Positions 8,898 through 18,189 of a stretch of DNA of 64,000 nt are shown piece by piece. This stretch comes from an uncultured Clostridia bacterium (GTDB lineage: Bacteria > Bacillota > Clostridia > Peptostreptococcales > Anaerovoracaceae): the NCBI GenBank assembly GCA_934256595.1, contig CAKQOW010000006.1, positions 5,278 to 69,277 of the forward strand. The letters are read 5' to 3'. The notes under the pieces were generated by a model that was not told the DNA's origin, did not search any database, and saw only the letters and a list, made by a program, of their open reading frames with translations. Within the stretch, counting starts at the first letter, position 1. Every line of letters starts with the position of its first letter. The position numbers and the translations under genes were made by a program.

Positions 8898-9773
8898 TTA
8901 CTTAATTTTTGGGCTGAATACGCAATATTGGTCGTCACCCACGCTTATCATGCCGTTTTTTATGCCTCTTTCGTAGAGATCATACAGCACAGCCTCCAGC
9001 TTGCCGCCTGATATGCACTCGGAAATATTGCCCGCCGTGCCTCTGACTATGAGGTGATTATATATATATGCTCTGAGCACAGTGTTGCTGACCTTGATCT
9101 TTTTGAATGATACCGTACCTTTCATGGTTTCGGTAAGCATATCGAGAGTTTCGGTAAGCATACGGCTTTCTTTGACTTCAAGTGCTTCGCCCTCCTTGCC
9201 GTTTTTGACCGTAAGCCCCAGAACTCTTGTCACGTCCGGTCTTTCAGCTGTGACTTTGAGTATATATCCCGAGCCGTCAACGATATAGTAGTTTTTTTCA
9301 AAATATACCGCCGCGGTTTCAGTTCTCTCCCTGACAGTAATCTCAATGACATTTGGAAGCTTCCTTTTGACATCTGCCGTCGCTATGTAGGAATCGTCAC
9401 ACAGCAGCTTTTCCATATTGCCGGTGCCTGCCGAGAAAGTATTGACGCCTGTCTGCGCTCCCGACATTGATATTATCTGCTCATCTGTATAGTAATGGTT
9501 GCCTTTGACCTGTATTTCGTCAATGTTAAAATACGAGGATCTTCCAAACAGCACTGCGAAAACTATAACCGCTATGCTTATGAGTATCCACAGACCAAGT
9601 CGTTTTTTGCGCCGTTTTTTGCGGTTTCGCTTCTTGCGGCGCTTCTCTATGCTGCCGCTCGCGGCAGCGCTGTAGCTTTCTGTATCCTCCCCTGGCGGAT
9701 TATCGCAGTACATATCTTCGTAATCCATATCCGTTTCAAAGGACATTGTATCTCTTCTGTCTAAATCGTCCAT
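8898..9773 (-). CDS. divIB: Cell division protein DivIB/FtsQ
   Basis: A 291-residue single-pass protein. An acidic N-terminus (1-40) is followed by a strongly basic stretch (44-59, mostly K and R), one membrane helix (about 60-77) and an extracytoplasmic POTRA domain starting at FNIDEIQVKGNHYYTDEQI. It stabilises the FtsL/DivIC divisome subcomplex. The gene overlaps the end of murA by 13 bases and is followed by ftsZ, which is the normal clostridial order. Confidence 0.85.
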   Translation of the reverse strand: MDDLDRRDTMSFETDMDYEDMYCDNPPGEDTESYSAAASGSIEKRRKKRNRKKRRKKRLGLWILISIAVIVFAVLFGRSSYFNIDEIQVKGNHYYTDEQIISMSGAQTGVNTFSAGTGNMEKLLCDDSYIATADVKRKLPNVIEITVRERTETAAVYFEKNYYIVDGSGYILKVTAERPDVTRVLGLTVKNGKEGEALEVKESRMLTETLDMLTETMKGTVSFKKIKVSNTVLRAYIYNHLIVRGTAGNISECISGGKLEAVLYDLYERGIKNGMISVGDDQYCVFSPKIK

Positions 9774-11008
9774 ATATCTCCGCCTAAGGATCTGATGGTT
9801 TCATCAAATCCGCAGTAACCTCTCTGTATGTATTGTGTATTGTCTATGACGCTTTCTCCGCATGCGCAAAGGGCTGCCGTCACAAGCGCCGCGCCGCCTC
9901 TCAGGTCGGGCGCTTTCATATGCGCGCCGTATAACTTAGGCACACCTTTAATTATAGCTTTTTTTTGAAAAACTTCAATATTTCCGCCTGTTTTTTTCAG
10001 TTCTTCTATGTATTTATATCTGCTTTCAAACAGGGTTTCCTCTATTTCACAGCCGCCGCCGCTTCTGCACATCATAGCCGCAAACTGCGGGTGCAGATCT
10101 GTAGGAAATCCCGGATACGGCTCTGTCCTTATCCTTATATCTCCTCTCAGTCCGTCATTTTTGTGAAGCAGTATGCCGTCATCAAAATATCTGAAGCTGC
10201 AGCCGGCAGCCTCCATGGCTTCCGTGAAGCTTTTGAGATATTCAGGATTTATGCCCTCCGCAAACAGCTCTCCTCCCGTTGCCGCAGCCATAGCCATATA
10301 GGTGCCGCATTCTATGCGGTCGGGCATCAGCCTTATATCCGCCGCATGCAGCCGCTTCACGCCGTTTATCTCTATGGCATCAGTCCCGTCGCCTTTAATC
10401 TCTGCCCCGCAGCTTCTGAGATAGTCTGCAAGGCATACTATTTCGGGCTCTTTTGCGCAGTTTCGTATACGGCTTGCGCCCTCTGCGCATACGGCGGCCA
10501 TAACTGCATTTTCGGTAGCGCCCACGCTTGGAAATCTAAGTGTAATATCAGCGCCGCAGAGTCTGTCTGCACTGCATATTATTTTTTCTCCTGTTTCGCA
10601 TACTCCGGCGCCGAAAGCTCTCATAACATCAATATGTATGTCAACAGGTCTTTTGCCTATATGACAGCCTCCCGGTTCAGGCACCGCAACGCCGCCTGTC
10701 TTCGAAAGCAGGGGCGCCATAAAAAATATCGAGGCTCTGAGGCTTGCTCCAAGCTCCTGCGGGATTTCATTCCTGCATATCCCTCTGCAGTCTGATGTCA
10801 CAGTGTCGTTATCTGCCGCAGTCTTTGCTCCAAGACTTTGAATAATATCTCTCATTACATGCACATCGCTTATGTCCGGACAGTTATGTATACGGGTTTC
10901 ACCCTCTGTCATTATGCTTGCCGCAAGTATGGGCAGCGCCGCATTTTTGGCGCCTCTCACCCTGTACTCTCCCTGCAGCCTTGCTCCGCCGTTTATTTGA
11001 TATGACAA
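9761..11008 (-). CDS. murA: UDP-N-acetylglucosamine 1-carboxyvinyltransferase
   Basis: First committed enzyme of peptidoglycan synthesis, transferring enolpyruvate from PEP to UDP-GlcNAc. It shows the KNAALPILAASI motif near the N-terminus and the catalytic-cysteine loop GGCHIGKRPVDIH (the Cys that fosfomycin alkylates). I place the start at TTG 11008: it gives (M)SYQINGGARLQGEYRV, which matches the family N-terminus, and a GGAGGTG ribosome binding site sits 9 bases upstream. An ATG at 11026 lies directly before that site, and the longer frame to 11113 overlaps murG. Its place between murG and divIB is typical for Clostridia. Confidence 0.93.
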   Translation of the reverse strand: MSYQINGGARLQGEYRVRGAKNAALPILAASIMTEGETRIHNCPDISDVHVMRDIIQSLGAKTAADNDTVTSDCRGICRNEIPQELGASLRASIFFMAPLLSKTGGVAVPEPGGCHIGKRPVDIHIDVMRAFGAGVCETGEKIICSADRLCGADITLRFPSVGATENAVMAAVCAEGASRIRNCAKEPEIVCLADYLRSCGAEIKGDGTDAIEINGVKRLHAADIRLMPDRIECGTYMAMAAATGGELFAEGINPEYLKSFTEAMEAAGCSFRYFDDGILLHKNDGLRGDIRIRTEPYPGFPTDLHPQFAAMMCRSGGGCEIEETLFESRYKYIEELKKTGGNIEVFQKKAIIKGVPKLYGAHMKAPDLRGGAALVTAALCACGESVIDNTQYIQRGYCGFDETIRSLGGDIWTI

Positions 11009-11061
11009 AATCAAACGCACCTCCATAACATATTTTATAATATGCCAAAGGTGCGTATTGG

Positions 11062-12153
11062 TTACTTGAATATCGTCTCGTATATTGTTTCCGCTGAATC
11101 GTTGAATGCACACTTTTTAGCAGCCCGGCCCATAGCTTCCGCTTTTTCCGGATTGTCTCTGAGCTCCATAAGCTTTGAAACCAGCAGCTCGTCTGTAAGG
11201 TTCTTTTCCTCTATGAGAATTGCTCCGCCCTTATCTGCAACTGCTTTGGCATTGTGGTACTGGTGATTGCCTGTAACATTAGGCGACGGTATAAATACGG
11301 CGCATTTGCCGCATACACATATCTCTGCTATGCTTAAAGCCCCGGCTCTTGAAACCACAACGTCTGCCGCCATAAGATGATTGTCCATATCGTCTATATA
11401 TCTCATGATGTGGACATTATCAGCTATGCTGCAAAGCTCCTCCGCCTCGTGACATATTACGTCGTAGTAAACATCTCCCGTACCGAAATACAGGCTTGTC
11501 TTATCCATACCGTTTACTTCTTTGAGTACGGAAAGCATCGCCTTGTTGATACGGCCCGCGCCTCTGCTTCCGCCAAAGGACAGTATCATAAATTCGTCCT
11601 CTGCTATGCCAAGCGCCTCTCTGGCCTGCTGTCTTGTTTTGGTAAAGAAGCTTTTTCTTACGGGATTTCCCACAACGATATGCTTTTCGGGGTGCCTGAA
11701 ATATTCTCCCGCCTTTTCGAAGCCCATAAACACTTTCTCCACATAAGGCTCCAGCATTTTGTTGGTCATTCCCGGAAATGCGTTCTGCTCGTGTATGTAT
11801 GTTCTGATGCCCATTTTGGCTGCAGTCTTGACAACAGGTCCGCATACATATCCGCCTGTGCCTATAACCACATCGGGTTTGAAACTCTTTATTATTTTTT
11901 TGGCCTGTGAAAGCCCCTTGACAAGATCTGCCGCAGTCTTGATGTTTTTGAGCATATTGCGTCTGTCAAAACCGCTTACGGTTATAAATTGTATAGGGTA
12001 GCCGTTATTTGGAACCAGTGTTTTTTCCAGTCCCTTTTGGGTGCCCACAAACAGAATTTCCGCATCGGGCTGTTTTTCCTTAATCTTGTCTGCAATGGCG
12101 ATGGCAGGATATATATGTCCGCCTGTGCCTCCGCCTGTCATTATAACTTTCAT
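11062..12153 (-). CDS. murG: Lipid II synthase MurG
   Basis: A 363-residue GT-B glycosyltransferase that adds GlcNAc from UDP-GlcNAc to lipid I on the inner face of the membrane. Visible: MTGGGTGGHIYPA at residues 5-17, the GTGGYVCGPV and HEQNAFPGMTNK segments and the donor-site ILSFGGSRGAGRIN. Full length. It follows ftsW by 21 bases and precedes murA in the same direction. Confidence 0.97.
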   Translation of the reverse strand: MKVIMTGGGTGGHIYPAIAIADKIKEKQPDAEILFVGTQKGLEKTLVPNNGYPIQFITVSGFDRRNMLKNIKTAADLVKGLSQAKKIIKSFKPDVVIGTGGYVCGPVVKTAAKMGIRTYIHEQNAFPGMTNKMLEPYVEKVFMGFEKAGEYFRHPEKHIVVGNPVRKSFFTKTRQQAREALGIAEDEFMILSFGGSRGAGRINKAMLSVLKEVNGMDKTSLYFGTGDVYYDVICHEAEELCSIADNVHIMRYIDDMDNHLMAADVVVSRAGALSIAEICVCGKCAVFIPSPNVTGNHQYHNAKAVADKGGAILIEEKNLTDELLVSKLMELRDNPEKAEAMGRAAKKCAFNDSAETIYETIFK

Positions 12154-12174
12154 AACTGAAATCTCCTGATATAT

Positions 12175-13287
12175 TTATTTGGCTGAATGGTGCGATATAT
12201 TCAGCATTATTCCCATTGCGCCGGTAAAAATCAGCAGCGCGTTGCCTCCGTAGCTTACAAACGGAAGTATAATTCCCGTAGGCGGCATTGATGAAGTTAC
12301 TACCGCAATGTTTAATATAACCTGTATTGCAAGCATTGCTGTAATTCCCGATGCTAAAAGCATACTGAAACGGTCAGGCGCATTGATGCAGATATGAACG
12401 CATCTCCATATCAGCACCAGATAAGCTGCCATCAGTATCATTATACCTACAAATCCAAGTTCCTCTCCTATTATGGCAATTATAAAGTCGTTCTGAGGCT
12501 CCGGCAGATACAGGTTTTTTTGTATGCTCTTGCCCAGCCCAAGCCCGAAAAGTCCTCCCGAGCCCAGCGCCAGAAGCGACTGACACACCTGATATCCGTC
12601 GCCCAGAGGGTCTGCAAAGGGGTCCATGAAGCTTGTAGCTCTGCTCAGTCTGTAGCCGTCCTTATCCGTAAATATCAGCAGACAGCCCGCTAAAATACCA
12701 AGCCCCCCTGCAATTCCCAGATATTTAAGTTCAAGCCCCGCCACAAACATTATAGCCACTATAATTCCTACAACGGTAATCGCCGTAGACATATTTGGCT
12801 GAAACATTATCAGTCCTCCGAATATGCCGCACAGCAGCATAAGAAACAGTATGGATTTGAGCTGATATATTTTCTCCGCGCTTGTGCTTAAGTACGAGGA
12901 TACGAAAATTATAACTGCAAGTTTGGCAATTTCACCGGGCATTATTGTTATAGGGCCGATTTCTATCCATCTTGTCGCACCGTTGATATTAGTTCCCACA
13001 TGCGGTATGAGAAGCGCAACAAGCAGCAGTATGCTTCCAATCAGTATTGGAAATGCCCATTTTTTATATTTTTTATAATTTATTCTTGACAGAACAAACA
13101 TAACTATAAGCCCCGCTGCTGCCCATATCGTATCTCTTATCAGATAGGCGTAGGCGTTTCCCGTCTTTGAAAGCGCGCTGTAATAGCTGGCGCTGAATAC
13201 CATTATTACTCCAAATACGGTAAGCGCCAGTGTCAGAAGCACTATAACAAAATCTCCGGTTTTTCTTGCTCTTTTAATAGTTTCCAT
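12175..13287 (-). CDS. ftsW: SEDS-family glycosyltransferase FtsW (SpoVE-like)
   Basis: A 370-residue polytopic protein with about ten membrane segments. SEDS hallmarks are visible: TRWIEIGPITIMPGEIAKLA, GDGYQVCQSLLALGSGGLFGLGLG and PPTGIILPFVSYGGNALL near the C-terminus. It polymerises glycan strands with its cognate class B PBP, here most likely the SpoVD-like protein of the same cluster. The gene abuts murD (shared coordinate 13287). In sporulating relatives the same position is occupied by spoVE, so a sporulation role is possible. Confidence 0.93.
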   Translation of the reverse strand: METIKRARKTGDFVIVLLTLALTVFGVIMVFSASYYSALSKTGNAYAYLIRDTIWAAAGLIVMFVLSRINYKKYKKWAFPILIGSILLLVALLIPHVGTNINGATRWIEIGPITIMPGEIAKLAVIIFVSSYLSTSAEKIYQLKSILFLMLLCGIFGGLIMFQPNMSTAITVVGIIVAIMFVAGLELKYLGIAGGLGILAGCLLIFTDKDGYRLSRATSFMDPFADPLGDGYQVCQSLLALGSGGLFGLGLGKSIQKNLYLPEPQNDFIIAIIGEELGFVGIMILMAAYLVLIWRCVHICINAPDRFSMLLASGITAMLAIQVILNIAVVTSSMPPTGIILPFVSYGGNALLIFTGAMGIMLNISHHSAK

Positions 13288-14657
13288 CAGCGTCCCAGTC
13301 TTTCCACAAGAATTTTAAAATGTTCTCCCCTCTGCTCGAAGTTGCTGTACATATCCCAGCTTGCGCATGCAGGCGAAAGCAGCACCGCATCTCCCGGCTG
13401 CGCCGTTTCGAAGGCCAGATTTGTCGCCTCTTCAAGGTTTTTGACCATAGTGTATGAATCAAAGCCTGCAGCGTCTGCCGCATTCTTTATATCTTCCGCA
13501 TCTCTGCCGTAGAGCATCATATGCTTTACTTTGCCCGAAAGCTCTGCTGCAAGAGGAGCGAAGTCCTGTTTTTTGGCATCTCCGCCCGCCAGAAGTATTA
13601 TGTTCTTTTTGAGGGCTTTGAGGGCCGTAATTGTAGCGTCTGTATTGGTGCCTTTTGAGTCGTTGTAGAATTTAACGCCGTCAACCTCTCCGCAGTATTC
13701 TATTCTGTGCTCAACACCGCCAAACTCACGCAGTGTTTCTGATATAACCTCAGGCTCTATGCCTGCAAAATAGCTTATGGCTGCTGCTGCCAGAGCGTTT
13801 TCAAGGTTATGGTCGCCTATAATCCTGAGTTCCTCGGCCTTGCATATATTTATGATTTCGCCTTTTTCGTTTTTTATAACTATATTACCATAGCTTACAT
13901 AAGCGCCGAAGTTAAGTATTTCTCTGCGGCTGAAAGGAACAACAGTTGCTTTGCAGCCCTCTGCCAGCTTCCGGCACAGTTTATCGTCGTAATTTATAAC
14001 AAGGTAGTCTCCGGCCGTCTGGTTTTTGAACACATTGGCCTTGGCTCTGCCGTAGTTTTCCATTGTTTTGTGTCTGTTGAGGTGGTCAGGGGTCAGGTTT
14101 AAAACAGCTGACACAGCGGGCTTGAAATATTTAACGGTTTCAAGCTGGAAGCTGCTGGTTTCTGTAATAAGCCAGGAGTCCTCCTCCGCCTCAAGTGATT
14201 TGGATATTACTGCAACGCCTATATTGCCCACCACATAGGTTTTTCTCTTTGCATTTTTGAATATTTCACCCACAAGGGTTGTAGTTGTTGTTTTGCCGTT
14301 GGTGCCTGTTATTGCCACATAGTTTCCTCTGCCGACTCTGTATGCAATTTCAAGCTCCCCTATTATCTCTGCGCCTGCCGCTTCCGCTTCCTTTATGAAG
14401 TCAAGCTCCGGAGATACTCCCGGACTTAAAACGAGCATATCATAATCTCCCGGATTTTCAGGATTTCTGCCAAAGAAGCCTTTGATGCCTCTGTCCTCCA
14501 TAAAAGCCAGAAGCTGCGGCTCCATATCTTCCTCAGGCTTTGAATCCTGCACCCATACCTTTGCTCCCAGCTTTGAGAGAGCCTGCATCGCAGCCTTTCC
14601 TGATTTGCCAAGTCCTACTACAAGCGCTTTTCTGTCTTTAAAATTATCCTGATTCAT
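13287..14657 (-). CDS. murD: UDP-N-acetylmuramoyl-L-alanine--D-glutamate ligase
   Basis: A MurD ligase adding D-Glu to UDP-MurNAc-L-Ala. The N-terminal Rossmann-type domain begins ALVVGLGKSGKAAM, the central ATPase has AITGTNGKTTTTTLVGEI, and the C-terminal domain has EHRIEYCGEVDGVKFYNDSK and LLSPACASWDMY. I chose ATG 14657 (MNQDNFKDRK, 456 residues) because GAGGAG sits 8 bases upstream; a TTG at 14675 is in frame but lies before that site. Confidence 0.96.
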   Translation of the reverse strand: MNQDNFKDRKALVVGLGKSGKAAMQALSKLGAKVWVQDSKPEEDMEPQLLAFMEDRGIKGFFGRNPENPGDYDMLVLSPGVSPELDFIKEAEAAGAEIIGELEIAYRVGRGNYVAITGTNGKTTTTTLVGEIFKNAKRKTYVVGNIGVAVISKSLEAEEDSWLITETSSFQLETVKYFKPAVSAVLNLTPDHLNRHKTMENYGRAKANVFKNQTAGDYLVINYDDKLCRKLAEGCKATVVPFSRREILNFGAYVSYGNIVIKNEKGEIINICKAEELRIIGDHNLENALAAAAISYFAGIEPEVISETLREFGGVEHRIEYCGEVDGVKFYNDSKGTNTDATITALKALKKNIILLAGGDAKKQDFAPLAAELSGKVKHMMLYGRDAEDIKNAADAAGFDSYTMVKNLEEATNLAFETAQPGDAVLLSPACASWDMYSNFEQRGEHFKILVERLGR

Positions 14658-14681
14658 AGCTTCATCTCCTCGCAAAATTCT

Positions 14682-15644
14682 TTATAATCCTACAATCACA
14701 AGTCCTGCCGCACAGCATACAAACGTAAATGCCCAGAACATCATAACCACCGCTTTTTCGGACATGCCGCCAAGCTCGAAATGATGATGTATCGGTGACA
14801 TTCTGAATACTCTTTTGCCTGTTGCCTTAAAGCTTACAACCTGTATTACAACAGAGAGCGCCTCTATAACATATACAAGTCCCGCAATAAGCAGCAGAAG
14901 CTCCATTTTCATAAGAATAGCCGCCGCTGTTATGGCGCCGCCCAGCGCAAGGGAGCCTGTATCTCCCATAAACACCTTTGCCGGATTTCTGTTAAATACG
15001 AGAAATCCAAGGCACGCGCCTGTCACTGCTCCGCAGAACACAGCAGGAGAGCTCATACCGTACATGCCTGCCACAAGGGCAAAGAAAAGCGATGCGAAAG
15101 CTGTGCAGCCCGATGCCAGACCGTCAAGTCCGTCTGTAAGGTTAACGCTGTTGGTCATTGCTACAACAGTGAATATTATAAACGGTATATACCAGCCGCC
15201 GAAGTCAACATATATGTCTGCAAAAGGTATATATACAAGCGTGCCGTCAGGTGTTGCAAAAGCCGCCCAGCACGCTATGGCTGCCGCTATTGCAAACTGA
15301 AACACGATTTTCTGCCACGCTCTGAGACCCAGATTGTGTTTTTTGATGACCTTGATAAAGTCATCGAGAAATCCCACAAGACCGAAAGCCAGCATAACGA
15401 TAACCATTGCGGCCGTCTCTATATTGATGCCTCCTATGATAAACGCCGTAAGCGCCGCCGATATTATTATGGCAACTCCGCCCATACTCGGCGTACCTGC
15501 CTTGGCCTGATGAGATTTTGGTCCTTCCTCTCTGATGTTCTGTCCCATCTGTTTTTTTCTTAAAACAGGTATTTCAACTGATGTAAATAAAACAGCTAGT
15601 GCAAATGCCACTGCAATGGCAATTATAATCTTTACCGTATACAT
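14682..15644 (-). CDS. mraY: Phospho-MurNAc-pentapeptide transferase MraY
   Basis: A 320-residue polytopic enzyme that makes lipid I from UDP-MurNAc-pentapeptide and undecaprenyl phosphate. It has about ten membrane helices and the signature segments KSHQAKAGTPSMGGVAI, NSVNLTDGLDGLASG, VFMGDTGSLALGGA and MSPIHHHFELGG (the metal-binding His loop). Length is normal. It lies between murF and murD with short gaps. Confidence 0.97.
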   Translation of the reverse strand: MYTVKIIIAIAVAFALAVLFTSVEIPVLRKKQMGQNIREEGPKSHQAKAGTPSMGGVAIIISAALTAFIIGGINIETAAMVIVMLAFGLVGFLDDFIKVIKKHNLGLRAWQKIVFQFAIAAAIACWAAFATPDGTLVYIPFADIYVDFGGWYIPFIIFTVVAMTNSVNLTDGLDGLASGCTAFASLFFALVAGMYGMSSPAVFCGAVTGACLGFLVFNRNPAKVFMGDTGSLALGGAITAAAILMKMELLLLIAGLVYVIEALSVVIQVVSFKATGKRVFRMSPIHHHFELGGMSEKAVVMMFWAFTFVCCAAGLVIVGL

Positions 15645-15652
15645 GATTTCAA

Positions 15653-17026
15653 CTACTCCATAATCCTTTTCACTATCAGATCCATTGCCATGCCTCGTGA
15701 GCCTTTGACAAGAACAACGTCGCCTGATTTAATAATGTTTTTCATTTCTTTAAGAAATTCGTTTTTTGTTTTGTAATATTTAACATTTTCGGCGCTCATG
15801 GATTTCAGTGCGCCGTCTTTAATATACTCCGCATCGTCTCCGATTGCAATAAGCATATCGACAGATTTGTCTGAAGCATATTCTCCCACCTCAGTATGAT
15901 ATCTCGGGCTTTCCTTTCCCTGCTCAAACATATCTCCAAGGATTGCCACCTTGCGAAGCCCCTTTGCCGACATAAGCACGTCTATGGCCGCTTTCATCGA
16001 CGCAGGGCTGGCGTTGTAGGTATCGTCTATGACCTTGATGCCGTTTTTACCCTTGACCGAAAGTCTCTTGTCGGTAAATTCAAGGCTTTGAAGTCCTGCC
16101 GCGGCTTCCTCCACCGAAACTCCGGCCTCAAGTCCCGCCGCTATGGCAAGAGCCGCATTGACCGCATTGTGTCTGCCCGGAACAGGCAGCTGGATTCTTG
16201 TCGCCTTTTCTTTGTATTCCAGTGTGAATTCCACACCGTTTTCGGCACTGTCGTTTATATTGTACACATAAACCTGACTGCCTGCAGCCGCGCCTACCTT
16301 AACCAGTCGGTACTCCGTATCGCATAGGGCGCCGAGAAAATCGTCATCGCCGTTTACTATAAGGACATTGTCTTTGCCGAAGTATGCTGTAATCTCCATT
16401 TTGGCTTTGAATATGTTTTCCCTGCTGCCAAGGTATTCAATATGTGCCGTACCTATATTGGTTATTATCCCTATATCCGGTCTTGCAATACCTGCAAGAA
16501 ATTCTATTTCGCCGGGCCGGTCCATACCCATTTCGAGTATGCCTATCTCTGTATCCGGGTCAAATCCCAGAATGCTCAGCGGAAGCCCTATGTGGTTGTT
16601 GAAGTTGCCTTTGGTCTTGGCTGTCTTGAACTTCCCGCCGCATACGGCTTTGACCATATCGCTGGTGCCGGTTTTGCCGACGCTTCCCGTAACCCCGATA
16701 ACCTTTATATTCATATGCTCTCTGTAGTATGAGGCTATATCCTGCAGAGCCTTAACGGTATCATCTACCAGCACTGCGCTCATACCCTCCGGGATTTTGT
16801 CTGTATAGCTGCTGTCATCTATGAGAGCTGCGCTGCAGCCGTTTTCAAAAGCTGCAGCTGTAAATTTGTGTCCGTCGGTGTTCTCTCCTCTTATGGCTGC
16901 AAACAGGTTGCCTGCCGATGCTGTCCTTGAGTCTATGGACACCCCCGTTATATATTGTGTTTCATCGCCCTGCAGCAGTCTGCCGCCTGAGGCCGTTATT
17001 ATCTGTCTTAGGTTCAGTTTGTTCAT
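15653..17026 (-). CDS. murF: UDP-MurNAc-tripeptide--D-Ala-D-Ala ligase
   Basis: A 457-residue MurF. All three Mur-ligase domains are present: the N-terminal UDP-binding domain (VSIDSRTASAGNLFAAIRGENTDGH within residues 29-53), the ATPase with VTGSVGKTGTSDMV (a GKTGT variant of the usual GKTTT; the Walker A Gly-Lys-Thr is kept), and the C-terminal domain with VIDDTYNASPASMKAAI. It adds D-Ala-D-Ala to complete the pentapeptide. It shares base 17026 with the end of murE. Having an intact domain 1 here contrasts with the neighbouring MurE. Confidence 0.95.
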   Translation of the reverse strand: MNKLNLRQIITASGGRLLQGDETQYITGVSIDSRTASAGNLFAAIRGENTDGHKFTAAAFENGCSAALIDDSSYTDKIPEGMSAVLVDDTVKALQDIASYYREHMNIKVIGVTGSVGKTGTSDMVKAVCGGKFKTAKTKGNFNNHIGLPLSILGFDPDTEIGILEMGMDRPGEIEFLAGIARPDIGIITNIGTAHIEYLGSRENIFKAKMEITAYFGKDNVLIVNGDDDFLGALCDTEYRLVKVGAAAGSQVYVYNINDSAENGVEFTLEYKEKATRIQLPVPGRHNAVNAALAIAAGLEAGVSVEEAAAGLQSLEFTDKRLSVKGKNGIKVIDDTYNASPASMKAAIDVLMSAKGLRKVAILGDMFEQGKESPRYHTEVGEYASDKSVDMLIAIGDDAEYIKDGALKSMSAENVKYYKTKNEFLKEMKNIIKSGDVVLVKGSRGMAMDLIVKRIME

Positions 17027-18186
17027 CAGTATTTTTCCTCTAAAAACTCCTTTAGTATTCTGGCATCATCAAAGGGCAGTTTTTTGTCCCCTATTATCTG
17101 ATATTTTTCGTGTCCCTTGCCGGCTACAATTATGAGTGTGTTTTTTCTTGCAAGCACAGCTGCCTTTCGGATTGCTTTTTTTCTGTCCGGTATGACAGAA
17201 TAGGCGGCGCCAGTGCTGTATACTCCCTCTTCTATTCTCGCCGTTATGTCCTCCGGGTCCTCACCTCTCGGATTATCGCTTGTAACTATTACATAATCAC
17301 TGTAGTGGCCTGCGATTTCGCCCATTTTGAAGCGTTTGTCGGTGTCTCGCTGTCCGCCGCAGCCGAACATGCATATTATCTGTCCGTCTGTCAGATCTCT
17401 GGCCGTCCGAAGAAGCCTTTCGAGGGCGTCAGGCGTATGGGCAAAGTCAACTATGGCTCTGATATCATCTCTGTTCCATACAAGCTGCCATCTGCCCGGC
17501 ACGCTTTTGAGGGTTTCAATCCCCGCTTTGATTTTGTCAAATTCTATGCCGTATTCATGCGCAAGCCCTATGGCTGTAAGAGCGTCATATGCAAACTGCG
17601 CTCCCGGCATCGAAAGCCTTACGGCTCCCGCATATTCTCCCTTTATATATATCTCCAGCTCCTGCCCCGTAATATCCGAGGCCGCCGTCTTTCCGAAATA
17701 ATCGGAACGTCTGTCTTTCATTGAAACGGAGGCCAGTTTATCTTTTTTGCCGTAGCTTTCCAGTATCTTTCGCCCCCAGCAGTCATCTGCATTTACGGCT
17801 CCGCCCTTGAGATTTCTTTCAAAGAGCAGACATTTGCATCTGAAATATTCCTCCATTGTTTTGTGGTAATCCAGATGGTCCTGTGTCAGATTTGTAAATG
17901 CTCCATAGGAAATCTCCGTATCGTCAAGTCTGCCCTGCACAAGGCCGTGAGAGGAGGCCTCTATAACGCAGCAGTCCATATGCTTTGAATCCATTTTGTC
18001 AAAGTATGTACGAAGCAGTTCCCTGCCCGGAGTCGTGTTTACAGGACTGTATTCCTCTTCCCCTATCTGATGGGTTATCGTGCCTATCAGCCCTGTTTTT
18101 TTGCCGCTGTAGCATAGTATATTTCTAAGCATATATGATGCTGTAGTTTTGCCATTCGTTCCCGTTATTGCGAAAACATCTGTCAA
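17026..18186 (-). CDS. murE: MurE-type Mur ligase lacking the N-terminal UDP-binding domain
   Basis: A 386-residue Mur ligase. It begins almost directly at the P-loop, MTDVFAITGTNGKTTA, and keeps the ATPase and C-terminal domains (TTPGRELL, EASSHGL, NLTQDHLDYHKTMEEY, GHEKYQI). The DNPR motif in TSDNPRGEDP indicates meso-diaminopimelate as the added amino acid. Family members are about 480-500 residues; the missing ~105 residues are exactly domain 1, which binds the UDP of the substrate. The preceding gene ends 3 bases upstream, so no room remains for it. Whether it is an active ligase with a substitute UDP-binding partner is not known. Confidence 0.85.
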   Translation of the reverse strand: MTDVFAITGTNGKTTASYMLRNILCYSGKKTGLIGTITHQIGEEEYSPVNTTPGRELLRTYFDKMDSKHMDCCVIEASSHGLVQGRLDDTEISYGAFTNLTQDHLDYHKTMEEYFRCKCLLFERNLKGGAVNADDCWGRKILESYGKKDKLASVSMKDRRSDYFGKTAASDITGQELEIYIKGEYAGAVRLSMPGAQFAYDALTAIGLAHEYGIEFDKIKAGIETLKSVPGRWQLVWNRDDIRAIVDFAHTPDALERLLRTARDLTDGQIICMFGCGGQRDTDKRFKMGEIAGHYSDYVIVTSDNPRGEDPEDITARIEEGVYSTGAAYSVIPDRKKAIRKAAVLARKNTLIIVAGKGHEKYQIIGDKKLPFDDARILKEFLEEKY

Positions 18187-18189
18187 ATT

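Noticed and set aside
9965..10795. A long plus-strand open frame opposite murA
   Set aside because: It is Cys/Tyr/Ser-rich with no family resemblance and lies wholly antisense to a well-conserved enzyme; it is a shadow of murA codon use.
17110..17724. A 204-codon plus-strand open frame opposite murE
   Set aside because: Antisense shadow; amino acid composition is skewed to C, Y, S and R.
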